64,000 bases of DNA, from assembly GCA_900239685.1 (NCBI GenBank), contig OENT01000940.1, positions 1-64,000 of the forward strand, written 5' to 3'. Positions 22,840-34,857 of the stretch are shown here, piece after piece (position 1 is the stretch's first letter; the number at the start of each line of letters is the position of its first letter). The position numbers and the translations under genes are program-made. This DNA is from Rotaria macrura (taxonomy: Eukaryota; Rotifera; Eurotatoria; Philodinida; Philodinidae). The notes under the pieces were generated by a model. It searched no databases and was not told where the DNA came from. It was given only the letters and a program-made list of their open reading frames with translations.

Positions 22840-23976
22840 CTAGCATTGCGTAAGAGTGATGTGTTTCTTCACATTTTCATTGTTCTGCGATATGGTCTGA
22901 ATTTGAGTCACGCAGAAGACAGTGTATGGAAAGATAAGTACTTCTTTCTCGCTAGGGTATTCAGATATACGTGTAAGGTCGAGGCTACTCCGTTTATCTC
23001 GAATAATGTAAGTGCATATGACGCCCATTTTTACTTCTTGACCAACAATATTTTTCCGCTTGTCGCTTCCCAGAAAATACTCTGTCTGATTTTTATCGGC
23101 CGTCGCGGACAGAAATGACTTAGCCATTACTTTCTTGTCGACTCCATATTCTTTGAGATCGCCTTCTGATAATTGCATGCCACGATAAACCTCGCCGTTG
23201 AAACGAAATGCATCAAAGTATGGATTGAAAGTAAGAATACCAAGATAGATCTGACGTTCCAATCTTCCTACCTCAATATCACTGGCTAAGTCGGTGTTGA
23301 GTTTTGTGTAAAAGCCTGTTTCAGCCGTATAAGCTTTGACGAGATATCTCGGATCTTTTGCTTTGAGAGCCATATTGAAGAATTCTAAGAGTTCGTTGAA
23401 TTTCTCCACATCTTGAAAATGAGGGTATATGTAGTTATCAATTATCTGTCTTGCATAGCTTTCAAACTCAGGGGTACCATAGTTTTCTATAGCCTCAATA
23501 TTCCTGGCCGCCGTTGCTTTTGTATTAGTAGTGGCTAGGAGCCATTCTATCTTACCTGAATTCGCCACATAGCGAGAATTCTGGGGTATGCGTTCAAACA
23601 GCTGTTTAATATCATCTGACGCAGCTTCATCGTACGGCAAACACTTGTACTTGTTCATGATACTTCGACTGACTCCTTTCTTCAGAAGTAACTTAACAAC
23701 TTCTTTATGTCCTTTGTAACAAGCAACGTGGAGACCCGTACTTCCGTTCGGTTCCAACTTATTCATTTCTTGAATTGAGAGTGTTTCAAGAAGTCTACGA
23801 AGTGTTACAACATCATTGGCACGACAAGCAACATAGAAATCAGAGAGAGGTTTCTGTGCACCTGACACATTGGACACTGCACCTGACACATTGGACACTG
23901 CGCCAGACACATTGGAAACTGCACCTGAAACATTGGGTACTGCACCTGAAACATTGGGTACTGCACCTGAAACAGT
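22840..23976 (-). CDS. Ankyrin-repeat ADP-ribosyltransferase (R-S-E class)
   Basis: An exon of 379 codons including the stop. The order is a 7-residue tandem repeat (VSGA-V-x-N, about five copies), one or two ankyrin repeats (GSTGLHVACYKGHKEVVKLLL at ~75-95), a linker, then an ART domain. The R-S-E triad is present: Arg in VYRGM (~265), the Ser-x-Ser strand AKSFLSAT (~287) and the E-x-E pair in YPSEKEVLIFP (~345). All catalytic positions are kept, so mono-ADP-ribosyl transfer to Arg or a related acceptor is plausible. No ATG precedes the tandem repeat in frame. A stop lies just before 23976 at a TTTAG acceptor, so a small first exon must lie upstream and was not found. If no such exon exists the gene has lost its start. 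The second ART gene at 46451-47554 has the same order of domains. Confidence 0.8.
   Translation of the reverse strand, partial: TVSGAVPNVSGAVPNVSGAVSNVSGAVSNVSGAVSNVSGAQKPLSDFYVACRANDVVTLRRLLETLSIQEMNKLEPNGSTGLHVACYKGHKEVVKLLLKKGVSRSIMNKYKCLPYDEAASDDIKQLFERIPQNSRYVANSGKIEWLLATTNTKATAARNIEAIENYGTPEFESYARQIIDNYIYPHFQDVEKFNELLEFFNMALKAKDPRYLVKAYTAETGFYTKLNTDLASDIEVGRLERQIYLGILTFNPYFDAFRFNGEVYRGMQLSEGDLKEYGVDKKVMAKSFLSATADKNQTEYFLGSDKRKNIVGQEVKMGVICTYIIRDKRSSLDLTRISEYPSEKEVLIFPYTVFCVTQIQTISQNNENVKKHITLTQC
23870..23976 (-). repeat. 21-bp tandem repeat in the ART gene 5' end
   Basis: About five copies of a 21-bp unit (minus strand gt[gt][tc]caatgt[gt]tcaggtgca) encode a 7-residue V-S-N-V-S-G-A repeat. 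Three copies keep gtttcag|gtgcag, which resembles a splice acceptor followed by a possible donor, so alternative 3' splice choice within the repeat is conceivable. Confidence 0.75.
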
Positions 23977-25273
23977 CTAAATATGGCAACTTAGTTTAAA
24001 CCGCATTGTTCTTTTTCACTGATATCTTGTGAAACAAATAAATATCCACTTCCAATAAATTGCGAATAATTTACTTATTATTAATGAGAAATTTTGCATT
24101 TTAATGCAATAATATGTTCAAAGAGCGAACAATGACCTGATGCGTACTGTGTGAGCATTCAAATACAGCGATTTCGGATATTAATACATCCTCTAGTTGC
24201 ACGGATCTCTCACTCATTTTGCATATGTATTCTAAGGAAACATAGAAGTCAGTTTCTTTTCATTTTTCACCGTTCATTAAAAGAGATCTTTCTCATTGAA
24301 TCTGACCGAAGTTGAGGACATTGTGTAATTTATTTACTGATATAAAACTGAGAACCCAGCAATACGAGCTATGGATCATCTTATTTATGCTTACTTTGAC
24401 ATGGCCTATTCAAAAAACCAACTTTCTGGACTAGATAAAATGCAAACATTTTCTTAGAAACCTTCTGATCAATTCTGAAAGTATACTTTGGAAAGCGCTA
24501 GAAGCTATCGAAACATGAAGCTTAATTTTCGCTGAAAAATGATGTTTTCGGAAATGGAAAGACGTTTCAGATAGGCAAATCTTGGAAATTTCTTGAGTCG
24601 TTGCTACGATTCGCCACCCACAAAGAGTTATGTAAATGAATCCGCAGAAACCTTCTTCATGCCAATTAAACTATCCAAAAGATAAGAAATTTATATCTGT
24701 AACAAATACGTAGAGAACAGGCTACCATATCTGAATTTATCGTCTTCCAGGTAATTTCATAACGTTCACACTAACCGTTTCAACAGAAAGCGGAAATAAT
24801 CCATTGATTTTTTTCTGCGTTTTCCTCGCACTTGCAAAGAAGAATCTAAAGCGCAGCACGGAATCCCCATTCTGTTTTTAGTTTTCAAAATCAAAGTTAG
24901 AGAATAAGTTTTTTGGTGCCATCATTTATCTTTCATGTTCTCATAAACGGTGCTTTGAATTTCTGGACATGAGAAAGTCCTACTTCAAGTTCATTTTTCC
25001 ATTATTTTTATTAATATTCATTGTTTGCTGCAACATCATCACATATTCGTCTAAACCGTTTCCAAATATTTTTAGTAATCATTAGTTCTACTGTTTCTTC
25101 AACGAAGAAATGGTTCAAATTCAAATACTAGGTGTTATCAAACATATTCGAAGGTTTCTGTAGGTTGCACGCGTTTGAATTGTTTTTGATGCGCCACGAA
25201 CAGAATTTAGAGATGAATTTCTGTCTCAATTACTACAACAACGTAGTATTCCACTACTTACTTCCTCTATCCA
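23977..25273. other. Intergenic, no gene seen
   Basis: AT-rich, stops in every frame, no recognisable repeats. It may contain the missing first exon of the ART gene to the left; a (A/T)-rich stretch at 24040-24110 offers no convincing ATG exon. Confidence 0.5.
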
Positions 25274-25718
25274 TTTCAAAATAGAATGCGAGTTTAGTGT
25301 TCATTAAAATCATTCCGAAAGGTAGATAGTTGGCGGTAAACGGTTTATTATCTGTGAAAGTTCCATGCATGGGAAGAGTTTTAGTGTTCGAAAAGAACTT
25401 TTATTTTAATTTGCAAGAGTTTTCAGGATACTTTCTCGAAAACGCCAGGTTTTTAGTCCATTGAACTTTCTTGTTTTAACTTTTTGATAACTTCAACTGA
25501 TAGATCGCCCAATGCTCCAGAATCGTACCCAATCTAATCCTGTCATTGGGCTGAGAATAGAAAAATCCAGCTTTATCCACCCAGAGCTTTTAAAAGTGGA
25601 TTTAGACCAAGAGAATATACTATTTTCTGAGTAAAAAATGAGGTTTCGACTAGTTATATATATATATATTGGTCGCTATTATCAGAAATCGCTGTCGAAA
25701 TATGTTCTCCATAGAAAG
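25274..25718 (+). repeat. Left arm of a giant palindrome (445 bp)
   Basis: It is the reverse complement of 27798-28242 over its whole length, including a (TA)n run of equal length in both arms. By eye I see a single substitution (near 25610: cttttaaaagtgg versus cttttaaatgtgg). The outer boundary is tttcaaaataga and the inner boundary catagaaag. Confidence 0.9.
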
Positions 25719-25818
25719 GCTTCAGCTTTAGTACTTTCTCCTATTTATCTGAAGTAAAGCATGACTAGAAGATTCTATTTTACTTCAAAATCAGTGTTGC
25801 GAGCTACGTCATCATCCT

Positions 25819-27323
25819 TACACTGAAAATAAAATAAGGTGCCACACAAAACCTCGGAGGTTCCGTCAATTTTTACTGTACTATTTAAGTATCTGTAGGA
25901 TCATACGAAACCCGTAAGAGGTTTAGCAATATCCAAGGTTTTATAAAATTCTTTATAGAGTTTTAAAATATAAAAATGTTTCTTCCTGAACCCTTGGAAA
26001 TTTGCGTTACCCCTGAGGTTTGGTCAAAAACCCTTTTGATTTTCGTCTACAAAACGTTTTGTAAATATGCTTCGTGTAGAATTAGGGCTAAGAAGTTACC
26101 ATTACCAAGTCGTTACGCTTCCAAATAGCAGGTAACTTGTTCATCACCAGTTACGTGCTTACGGTAACGGGCCGTTACCAGTTACTGCTTAACTCAGTAA
26201 CGGGTTGAATCACTCCTCTTATAAGCATCAAAAGAGGTTTTAAGAAAGATTACGAAATTCTACAAAGTTCCACTAAAGTATATCAGGCTCAGGGAATCCA
26301 TTTGTGAAACCCCCATTTTCACGATTTTCAGTTCAAATTTTCCGAGAAAAATATTTTGCACCACAAAATTTTAAAGTGTTTCATTGAAATTATTTTTTTT
26401 CTCACGAAACCTGCTTCCGCATTTGGAAGTACATTTTTTAAAAAGAAGAGTACAAGTGAAAATAATGAAAATTGCTGTATCAGATTCAGATTTCCTGAGC
26501 CCGACTTGCTTTACTCAAACTTTTTAGAATTTCGTTTTTTTCGTGCAAACCTACTTTGCTGATAATTGGAAGAGTTGTTGATTCCATCGCTCCGATACGG
26601 GTATTGGGTAACTGGTAATGGAAACGTTACCCGTTACTTGATGAAATGTTCTATTTCTAGTTAGATCAATAGTCAGCTGAACAAACAAGAATGATGAGTT
26701 TGATTTTTGAAGTTACATTACAATGAAATGTTTTTTTTCTATTAAGATCAAACTTCCATTGCCGATCGTTTCGCCCGGTGGGACCTGGAGGAACTAGCAG
26801 AAAAAATCCCAGAAAATTGCGGTATTCTGTGGGAATACACATGGCGTCGCTGGAATATGGAAGTATTCTCCTAGCTACAAACTTTCCTGATTTTTTCTAG
26901 TAAGTTCCGAGTAAGTTGTCGTGTCTTTCCTTAAGAAGCGGCACGAATCATGGGAAAAAACTAAGGAAAGTTTGTGGTCGAAATATTGCTTGCATGTTAC
27001 AGCACTATCTTGTGTTTCGCTCTAGGATACAGTGATACGCTCTTCATTTTCTGCCGGTTGACACAGGACCCAGTTCTTTTTTAGAGAGTGGGAGGTTTTA
27101 GCATTGCATGCTGGTGGAAAAATACTTCCATAATGGAGCATAGCCTTCCGCGAAGCTTCCATTCAATGTTGAATTGTGAATTGTAAAGAATTGCAAGTAC
27201 GAAACGCTTGCTATCGGCTATTAAAAATGAAGACTTTTTACGAAGCCTCAAAGAATTTCGATTTCATTGCAAAAATTGGAACCCTTTAGGGTTTCGTGTG
27301 GCACCTTTTTTTCTTTCAGTGTA
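25819..27323. mobile_element. 1.5-kb element with TACACTGAAA / GGTGCCACAC inverted ends
   Basis: The left end tacactgaaaataaaataag then gtgccacac and the right end (reversed) tacactgaaagaaaaaaggt then gccacac match well over about 35 bp. The element sits between the arms of the giant palindrome. The interior has repeated GGTTTCG motifs and GTTAC-rich stretches at 26090-26220 and 26600-26640 but no transposase. A smaller copy is at 15244-15475. Confidence 0.6.
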
Positions 27324-27797
27324 GTTGAGATCATCATGTGTCTTCTAGTTTTTCATGAAATTTTCTTCTTCTTCTACAGATACACCTGATTGAGTTTTCA
27401 TTTTGTCTCGTATACTTTTGAGCTTTACTGTTTCCTTTCTTTCTTTCTTCCATGTTCCACTATGAACCTTGCTTTTAATGCTCTCCTTGTATGGGATCTT
27501 CCACTTTATACATTTTCCTCATGCTATTACTCTACACATAGATGTTACATTGTTCCAGGCAAAGAAGACATAAAATGGGTTAGAAATAAATTTTAAATGG
27601 GATTGGAATCTTACCGCAATCAACCATTCTCGAAAAATGATCAAATATTTGATATATCTCGTAATGAACGTAAAAGTTTTTTATAAAATGTCTGTCTTTC
27701 AGTTCATTATTATCGGCTCCCTTAAATTCGGGATACCAATCAGAATTACAGTCCATCACAAATGGCGAACAAATTTGAATCCATCTTAAGCTGAATT

Positions 27798-28242
27798 CTT
27801 TCTATGGAGAACATATTTCGACAGCGATTTCTGATAATAGCGACCAATATATATATATATAACTAGTCGAAACCTCATTTTTTACTCAGAAAATAGTATA
27901 TTCTCTTGGTCTAAATCCACATTTAAAAGCTCTGGGTGGATAAAGCTGGATTTTTCTATTCTCAGCCCAATGACAGGATTAGATTGGGTACGATTCTGGA
28001 GCATTGGGCGATCTATCAGTTGAAGTTATCAAAAAGTTAAAACAAGAAAGTTCAATGGACTAAAAACCTGGCGTTTTCGAGAAAGTATCCTGAAAACTCT
28101 TGCAAATTAAAATAAAAGTTCTTTTCGAACACTAAAACTCTTCCCATGCATGGAACTTTCACAGATAATAAACCGTTTACCGCCAACTATCTACCTTTCG
28201 GAATGATTTTAATGAACACTAAACTCGCATTCTATTTTGAAA
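27798..28242 (-). repeat. Right arm of the giant palindrome (445 bp)
   Basis: Inverted copy of 25274-25718 with one visible mismatch. The whole structure spans 2969 bp, with a 2079-bp spacer. No target duplication is visible outside the arms (ctctatcca on the left, caaataata on the right). Confidence 0.9.
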
Positions 28243-28374
28243 CAAATAATAATCTAGAATTCTTTTGTGTTATGATGAACGAGAACGAAATCGGAGAGAT
28301 CCATGGACTAACTATTTTTTAATTAAATTCATTGATGCTATGCTGATTTTGAAACACATCTCGCAGATACTCAC

Positions 28375-31300
28375 CGAAGAATTGACAACCGTATCCGTAT
28401 AAGTGCCCATTCTAATCAGATAAATGCTAGAACCATGGCTAACATTATAGTAGGAGATAGTTCGATCATCATCGACCTCCACATCGTCAACGACTAAAAG
28501 TTGGTGTTCGACTGGAATACCCCCATGATCTTGAATCCTTTTTTTTATCTCTCTGATTGTGTTGGATGGTTCGATCTAGTGATTACAAAAATTATTATTA
28601 TTAACATGTCATCGTGGAATTGAAAGTGAAAAGGAAATTACTTGAAGACTGATTGTACCACCATCTTCAGTTTGGACAATGAGCTCCTGGAAGGAGAAAA
28701 ATGACCCAAATTGCTAGTGATATTATTGGATGAAGTTGCTTAAAAAAATGTTGAAACCTCGGATTTAAATTCGAGTGTTATGTGTACTGCAAAAAGTAAA
28801 TAATTGTGGAAGGCAGATTGGTTTCAACCGAATTGTCTACAAAATCATCTTGGAGAGTAATAAGAAATAGTGGTCAACTGCAAACGTTGACGAACTTCAT
28901 TCAAATGAACCAGAGAAATGTTCGAACAGCTCTTTTAAACCGTTGGAGCTTTCTCAAACATTTCTTTTCAAATGAACATAACTTGAAGTTATTCTAGATG
29001 CTATAATATCGGTGGATCCATAAACTCTCAATGCCTACTATATAGAAATATTCATGGGATAGTCCTTAAGGACCCCTTGGTGCTCTTATGTAATAGAACT
29101 TCAGGAACTTTTGGTACCCATATAGTAAAGGACTTGTGGACCTATGAGTATCTCATAGAGTAGGACTTGAGGGCTTGCGAATTCCGCATAAAACATTAAA
29201 GGAGTCATAGATATCGAGCCTGGGATATCCCTGATCAATCATGAAGATGATATGTGTAGCTTTTCATGTTGCTCAAATCTTAGAGCCGAACTATTTCGAA
29301 AGATAAAGTTCGTTGAAAAGTAGGCATGCAACAAATGCTGTCTTCAGGTGATAAAGATGACTCATTTTCGATGTCAAAAGCCGTCAGTTCCTGTCAAACA
29401 TTTGGGTGCTCTCTACCAAACTTTTATTGCTGTATCTGATGATTAGCGGCAGATATGTCAAATCCAACGATAAAATGTGCAGGATTTCACAGGATTTGAT
29501 CGAAAAACGTGAATATTCGGTCAAATCCTGCATATTTTATAGTTGAATTTGACATATCTGCCACTAGCATTAGATAGAGCAATAAAAGTTGGGTAGAGAG
29601 CACCCGAATGTTTTGACAGGAACTGGCGGTCCTTGACATCGTAAATGAGTCCTCTATGTCATTTAAAAACAGAATTTGGTGCATCCCTATTGAAAAGAAC
29701 TGTTCAAATGGTTCAGTTTATCATAGTGAATGTTTTGGATAGCTCATCAGTTCTGAATTAGACATGAACTTGTCTAGACAGGGGATTCATCATAGCATGT
29801 GTAGACATCAAAAGTATCCTAGCAAACCCTCCTATTAAAACTTGATTTTTACTGGTTGCTGCTCAACCAATAGGACTTTCCAGGAGGATCATTCCGACAA
29901 TCGTATCCGATCGGATCCTATAGGAATCCAATCAGATTTTACATGAATTTCCAATAAACCAACAAATTCCTATAGGATTCCAGGTTGTTGAATGTCATTC
30001 GGATATATAGTGTCGAAATAATATAAAATATTCGCAGGATTCTACTGTGGGATTGTGACGGAATCCAACTCTCAGCTCGAACTACCCGCGAATGTTAGCT
30101 ACAGGTACTAATTAGTGGTCCATTAATTAAATTTTTTTTCGGTTGGATCCGATTGTGGATCCGTGACCTGGTATCCGGTCGGATTTTGTAGGCTACTTCG
30201 ATCCGATCAGATTCTGTCGGATCCGGTATCGGATTTATTCGCCTGGTTTTGGGACATATCACCATGTCCAAGCGTTACGGAATTTCATGTTTTGAGATTC
30301 TAGTCTTTGTAACTTCTTTGTAATATAAGCAAACTTTCGGAAATTTTTATCAGAAATAGAGCTTGTTTAGATCTATTACCAATAAAAATTTCATTCATTT
30401 CTCTTCGACTGCAGCAGAGTCATATCACAAAAAGTAACCATTACAGAATTTCAAAATATTTAATCTTTTTTGGAGAGACTAGGAGTAAATTATTTTTATG
30501 CGAAAGAACCAAGAATTTAAATCAAGGTTACATTCAAAAGTTGTTGCGCTTTCAACAACCTGTTAGAATATCAAGTCTCTTCTGATCCACTTTTGCTGCA
30601 TCAAATAAAAAAGCTTAAAATATCGCTCGTTAGTGAATTTCATTTTGTTAAAGAATTCTACATTTTCGCTAATTTATACAGGGATATGGTTTCATGACTT
30701 ACCATTTAAAACCATAAAGATAAAACTGGTCTTCTTTTCCGATACATGATTACCATGCAAACAGTCATATCGTTGCATTATATTCGCTTTATTCTTACAA
30801 TAAAATCTCATAAAATCTTCCCATTAGTTTTCAAAGAAAAATAAAATCTATCAACGTCAAAAAGCTGCACCTTTTGGATAAAATTACTCGATTCGTTTTT
30901 ATTGCAGCATGTATCGGGGAAAAACTGGTGTGTATATCACTCCATTTATAGTTTTCAACAAGTCTGATAAACTGTTGGTAACACACTTTCGATTTTCGAG
31001 ACGGTTTCTCTTAATTTTCAATTTTAAACATCCCCTACACAAGAGCGCTGATCGGTGACCGTGCCGATATACAGCTCAGATTCGAACTCTTCGCCTTGAA
31101 TTACGCTAAGAAAGGCGTTTTTCCTAAAACTAGATTTCTATTTGTTAGAGCTCAACCAATAGGATTGCAAGGCAATTGGAGTTTAGATTCGATTTTTTCG
31201 CCGCAAAAGACTTCGAAGTATTATCTTTTTGACTGCAAGATGGAGCTTTAATTTTCGATCAATTAGAACGTCGATAAAAATAGAACCAATTTTTGTTTAA

Positions 31301-32289
31301 GTGTCTTTGTAATAGGTAACTAAGACTTGTTGGTTCCTAATGATTCAAGTACCATTTTGTAGCCCGTAAAATTCTCTATCAAATGATATATAATAGGATG
31401 GGATTTTGTTTGATAATGATAGAAAAAGTTCTTTTACGAAAACCGACATAGGTCAGTAATCAAATAGAAAAATCCCTATTTTCGCTATAATTCAGCAATG
31501 ACTGGATGAATCACGCTCATCTTCGAACTTGATCGAGAAATTGTTGAGATGATACCGGGTGGAAACTTTCATCAAGATCGCATTCTCCTTTCAAAGGTTA
31601 TCTTGTAAACGGTCGGCCGGACACACTGAACGATTCTAGAGTGTACTCACTTTTTGAGTACACAAAAAGATATATTCCGTCGATCATCTATCGTAGTAAA
31701 TGTTTAATTGATGAATTGCCAACTGCATCTTATCTATGAATGCAGTATATCAGTGATAGCTTGAACTCAATGAAGCAGTACAACAGTTTACATGAAGTTC
31801 TCGTTCTAGATACTTTCAAGCGCGCCGTACACATACTTACGGACGGGAAGTTACAGTGACCGGACCGTTACATCAGCAAGTAGCTGGTAACTTCGCTCTT
31901 TACCAGTTACCTTGTAACTGGTAACGGAAAAGTTACTAGCCACCTAGCAAGGTAAGGGCAACTTCCCTACCCTACATATACTTACCGCAATATCATTGGT
32001 ACTACTTAGTCCAAAGTCCATCGATATTAGATGGACGACAGAATTATTGTCAGTATCGTAGTGAGCAAGAGTTCGATTGTCTTCCAGTTCTACATCGTCA
32101 GCGACTAATAGTTGTTGATGGACAGGAATTCCCGTTGTGTGTAATATCTTCTCCTTTACGTCTCTAACAGTATTCGATGGCGCAATCTAAAGATCACAAA
32201 ATTATGCTTCTCATATTGTTTAGAATGGAAAAGAAGAAGAAAATTACGTTAATGGAAATGTTCTCACCAGCTTCAGTCCTGATAATCAT
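28375..32289 (-). CDS. Tandem ubiquitin-like domain protein (two Ubl units)
   Basis: Four minus-strand exons: 32248-32289, 31986-32186, 28642-28686 and 28375-28575. Every junction is GT..AG and phase 0. Each Ubl is split at the same place: a short exon (14 or 15 codons) then a 67-codon exon beginning [IA]-x-P-S-N-T-[VI]-R, which aligns with the IEPSDTI segment of ubiquitin, with GIPVHQQLLVADDVELEDNRTLAHY and GIPVEHQ... as in ubiquitin. The two units therefore arose by tandem duplication of an exon pair. The first codon, ATG at 32289, suits a ubiquitin-type start (M-I-I-R-T), though a TTGTAG acceptor precedes it. There is no C-terminal Gly-Gly, so it is not conjugated like ubiquitin. The third donor (28374, GTGAGT) leads toward the giant palindrome and the last exon was not found. 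The intron between the units is 3.3 kb and full of elements. Confidence 0.7.
29321..29689. mobile_element. hAT-type MITE, 369 bp, 8-bp target duplication
   Basis: It is flanked by ttgaaaag at 29313-29320 and 29690-29697. The ends are taggcatgca and tgcatcccta, close to the TAGGGATGCA ends of hAT elements. Nearly the entire element is an imperfect palindrome centred near 29505. Confidence 0.8.
29880..30247. mobile_element. Inverted-repeat element with ATCCGATCGGATC motifs
   Basis: The left end ccaggaggatcattccgaca and the right end (reversed) ccaggcgaataaatccgata match imperfectly, and ATCCGATCGGAT-like motifs recur within. No clear target duplication. Boundaries approximate. Confidence 0.4.
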
Positions 32290-34522
32290 CTACAAGAATG
32301 AGAAATGAGATAGAATAAAGCGATGCTTTTCCAGTGAACTTTTTAGAACAACATTTTAGTGTATTTGTGAGCGTCCTGTAGATATGAATTGAATCAATTG
32401 ATTTTTAGATAAACTGTGTCTTGCAATAATGTAGTTAGTTGATGATAACGTAACCTAAATTAATTATTGGAAGAAAGAAAAACAGAAAAAGAACATAGAA
32501 AAAAAGAGTCACAGAACATAAGTGATTTTGCTAGAATATAATATATTTTATACATAAAATGTCAATGGGGCAACACGAAATGACGCGACGCATAGCATAC
32601 TCTTCAAAAATTCCAGATGAGATTTGACAGCGCCGTCGATATATTTAGGGTTACTCTGAACGCTAACCTTGCTTTGCTGTCGTTTACCAATCAACTGTGT
32701 TTTACAAACATAACGCAATACACCAATTTGTAGTAGAATTTAATAATTGTTATGCGTATTACGAAAAACGGCCACTTCCGCTGACCCAAACCATGTACAG
32801 TTTCATTCCACTCTTAATTCATCGTGCATAACATTTTATGCTATTTTATCGCTCAAGCAGAATAAAACTCCTCAAAGTTCGCATGTCTTTCCATAACGAC
32901 GAATAGCTTCGAATGTGCCGACAATGTGACATGATAAGCAATGGTCAAGGGAGCACGTCAGATTAAGGATTCTCTGGGGATTCCCGCAATTGTTTTAAAA
33001 GCCAATTGCACGCCCGACACTCATATTTAACCTCTATGATCCTCACTCTAATGCTGAAAACCTTTTAGAGTTCAGTGTCAGGACTTCACTTCTTTATCAC
33101 ATAGTTAGAAATGCTACAAATTATTGAGCAAAATTAGTCCTTCGGGGACTTGTGTTTTTTAAATGCTTGACGTGTGCAGATATCAAGATTTATTCACAGG
33201 GAATTACTTTCTCGGCAAAAAAAATTATTTTCAGCTGTTTACTTTGGAACGTTTCGAAACTGAATAAAATGTGACGTTTCTTATGTTGCCATTGCTTTTG
33301 TAAAACAGATTTTGCTCACTATATAATTAAACACACTTGGATCGCTGGGAAAATGTTGCAACATTGGATTTTATACTTCCGTCTGCAACGCGAAAGGCCA
33401 TTTTATATGCTGAAAAGTTGAGATCATAAATAGTATAGTAATCAATAAGAACGCAAAATTTCATATTCTACTCAATTGTATGAATTCTCTTACTAAAGTA
33501 ATGTTATAGTCAATGCGCTCCGTACAATGTTCCTACTAGATTACCTCGCATTGCAAGGATGTGGGTGTGAATGCCAAACAAAAGAAGAAAACGCTTGTTA
33601 ACTCAGCCCCAAAGGGGCTGAAATGTGGAACTCACCTAATCCCTTCGTAAAATATTCTGAGCATGTTGAGTGCCTTTAATGAGGATGTCTGTAATGAAGA
33701 GAAGGTAGCCGCAAAAACTTTACCTTAAAAATTTCACTCACAATTTCATTCTAAAATATATGTGAGTTCGATAAAACTTACATAGTAACGAGTAACGTCA
33801 CATATCCAGAAATGTGGACATGGTGGTACATCTCGCACTGTCGATGTTGCATATGTACGGAGAGCAGTATCATGTCCTTTAGCAGTGGGGATCTCCCATG
33901 CCTATCTCTCTAGTAGCACATACTGTTTCCTTAGGCAGACAAATCGATGTGTCTTCAATTTTTCGGATGTATGAAATCACTGCATCTGGATATTACTGAT
34001 AGGTGACAATGGCCACTATAGATTTATTGGCCACTTTCATGAAAGATTACAAGTGTGCAAACTTTTTACGGACAATGTAGTTTCTTACGTGAATGCTTTG
34101 TCGAATACGATTTCTTATTCTCTGACTTTATGAGTATTTAAATGAGCGTTTTTTAATCTGTTGAACGAAATGAAATGAGAGCGATGTGTAAGATCGATCA
34201 ACGTTAGCATCTACTTGAGTAGCTAAGTTCATGTATTGCTTTCTAACGCTGAAAAACTGAATTTTTCTTTTTTGCATGCATAAAACTGATTCTCAAGAAA
34301 ACTAGTTACGCAAATGAACACTATTTTTGAAACAATGGACCACTAATACTGGTACTGGCACATTCCAAGTTTAGCACCTGTTTTCAAATACGATGCTTCC
34401 GAGTGAGCTTACAACTACGTGAGGCTAATCAGTTTCATTGGAGAATCTTAGAATTCAATAGACTGTGAAATCAGTCTGTCTAACAATAAAAATCAGACAG
34501 ATCATTGATCATAGCAATTTAC
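32290..34522. other. No gene seen
   Basis: AT-rich with stops in all frames. A perfect 17-nt hairpin (cagcccc-aaa-ggggctg) lies at 33604-33620. No element with clear ends and no coding stretch was recognised. Confidence 0.45.
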
Positions 34523-34749
34523 TTTTCGATCTCTTTCGAATGCGTTGCTCTTCTTGATCTAACCTCCGAAGTACGTCAAAAATCGACTAAAAAAAGGATG
34601 CTTCTATGCAGAGGAAACGAAAAGGAAGCTCACTGTATTTGTTATAGTGTAACCTGCAGAATCCTTTGAATAGGTTTACGATAAATGTCCTTGACTGATG
34701 TGCTGGATTGAGGAGTGAAAATGCGTTCTCTTGGAGATGAGTTGTTTTT
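34523..34749 (-). CDS. Two coding-like exons of an unrecognised gene
   Basis: Exon 34654-34749 (32 codons, between TTACAG and GTTACA) encodes a Ser/Pro-rich then basic stretch ending IYRKPIQRILQ. Exon 34523-34586 (after TTTTTTAG, before GTAAAT) encodes IFDVLRRLDQEEQRIRKRS. They join in phase 0 without stops, giving a short basic amphipathic helix. I recognise no family. It could be an upstream part of the Ubl gene (same strand, 2.2 kb away) or a separate gene cut by the Merlin element at 34858. Short length makes chance possible. Confidence 0.3.
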
Positions 34750-34857
34750 CTGTAACAGTCCAACAACAAAAGTCACCGTGTGCAATCGAAACAACTCAAA
34801 CAATAGTGTGAAAGTGAAAATAAACGTACTTCTACAAGACGTGCACCACTTACGTAA

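Larger units (their letters stand above)
28687..31985 (-). other. 3.3-kb intron between the two Ubl units, filled with elements
   Basis: Runs from the GTAAG donor at 31985 to the TTCCAG acceptor at 28687. It contains a hAT-type MITE (29321-29689), a second inverted-repeat element (about 29880-30247) and a GTTAC-rich stretch (31850-31960). No coding sequence was seen. Confidence 0.5.

Noticed and set aside
22840..23118. Plus-strand frame of 105 codons
   Set aside because: Antisense to the catalytic part of the ART gene.
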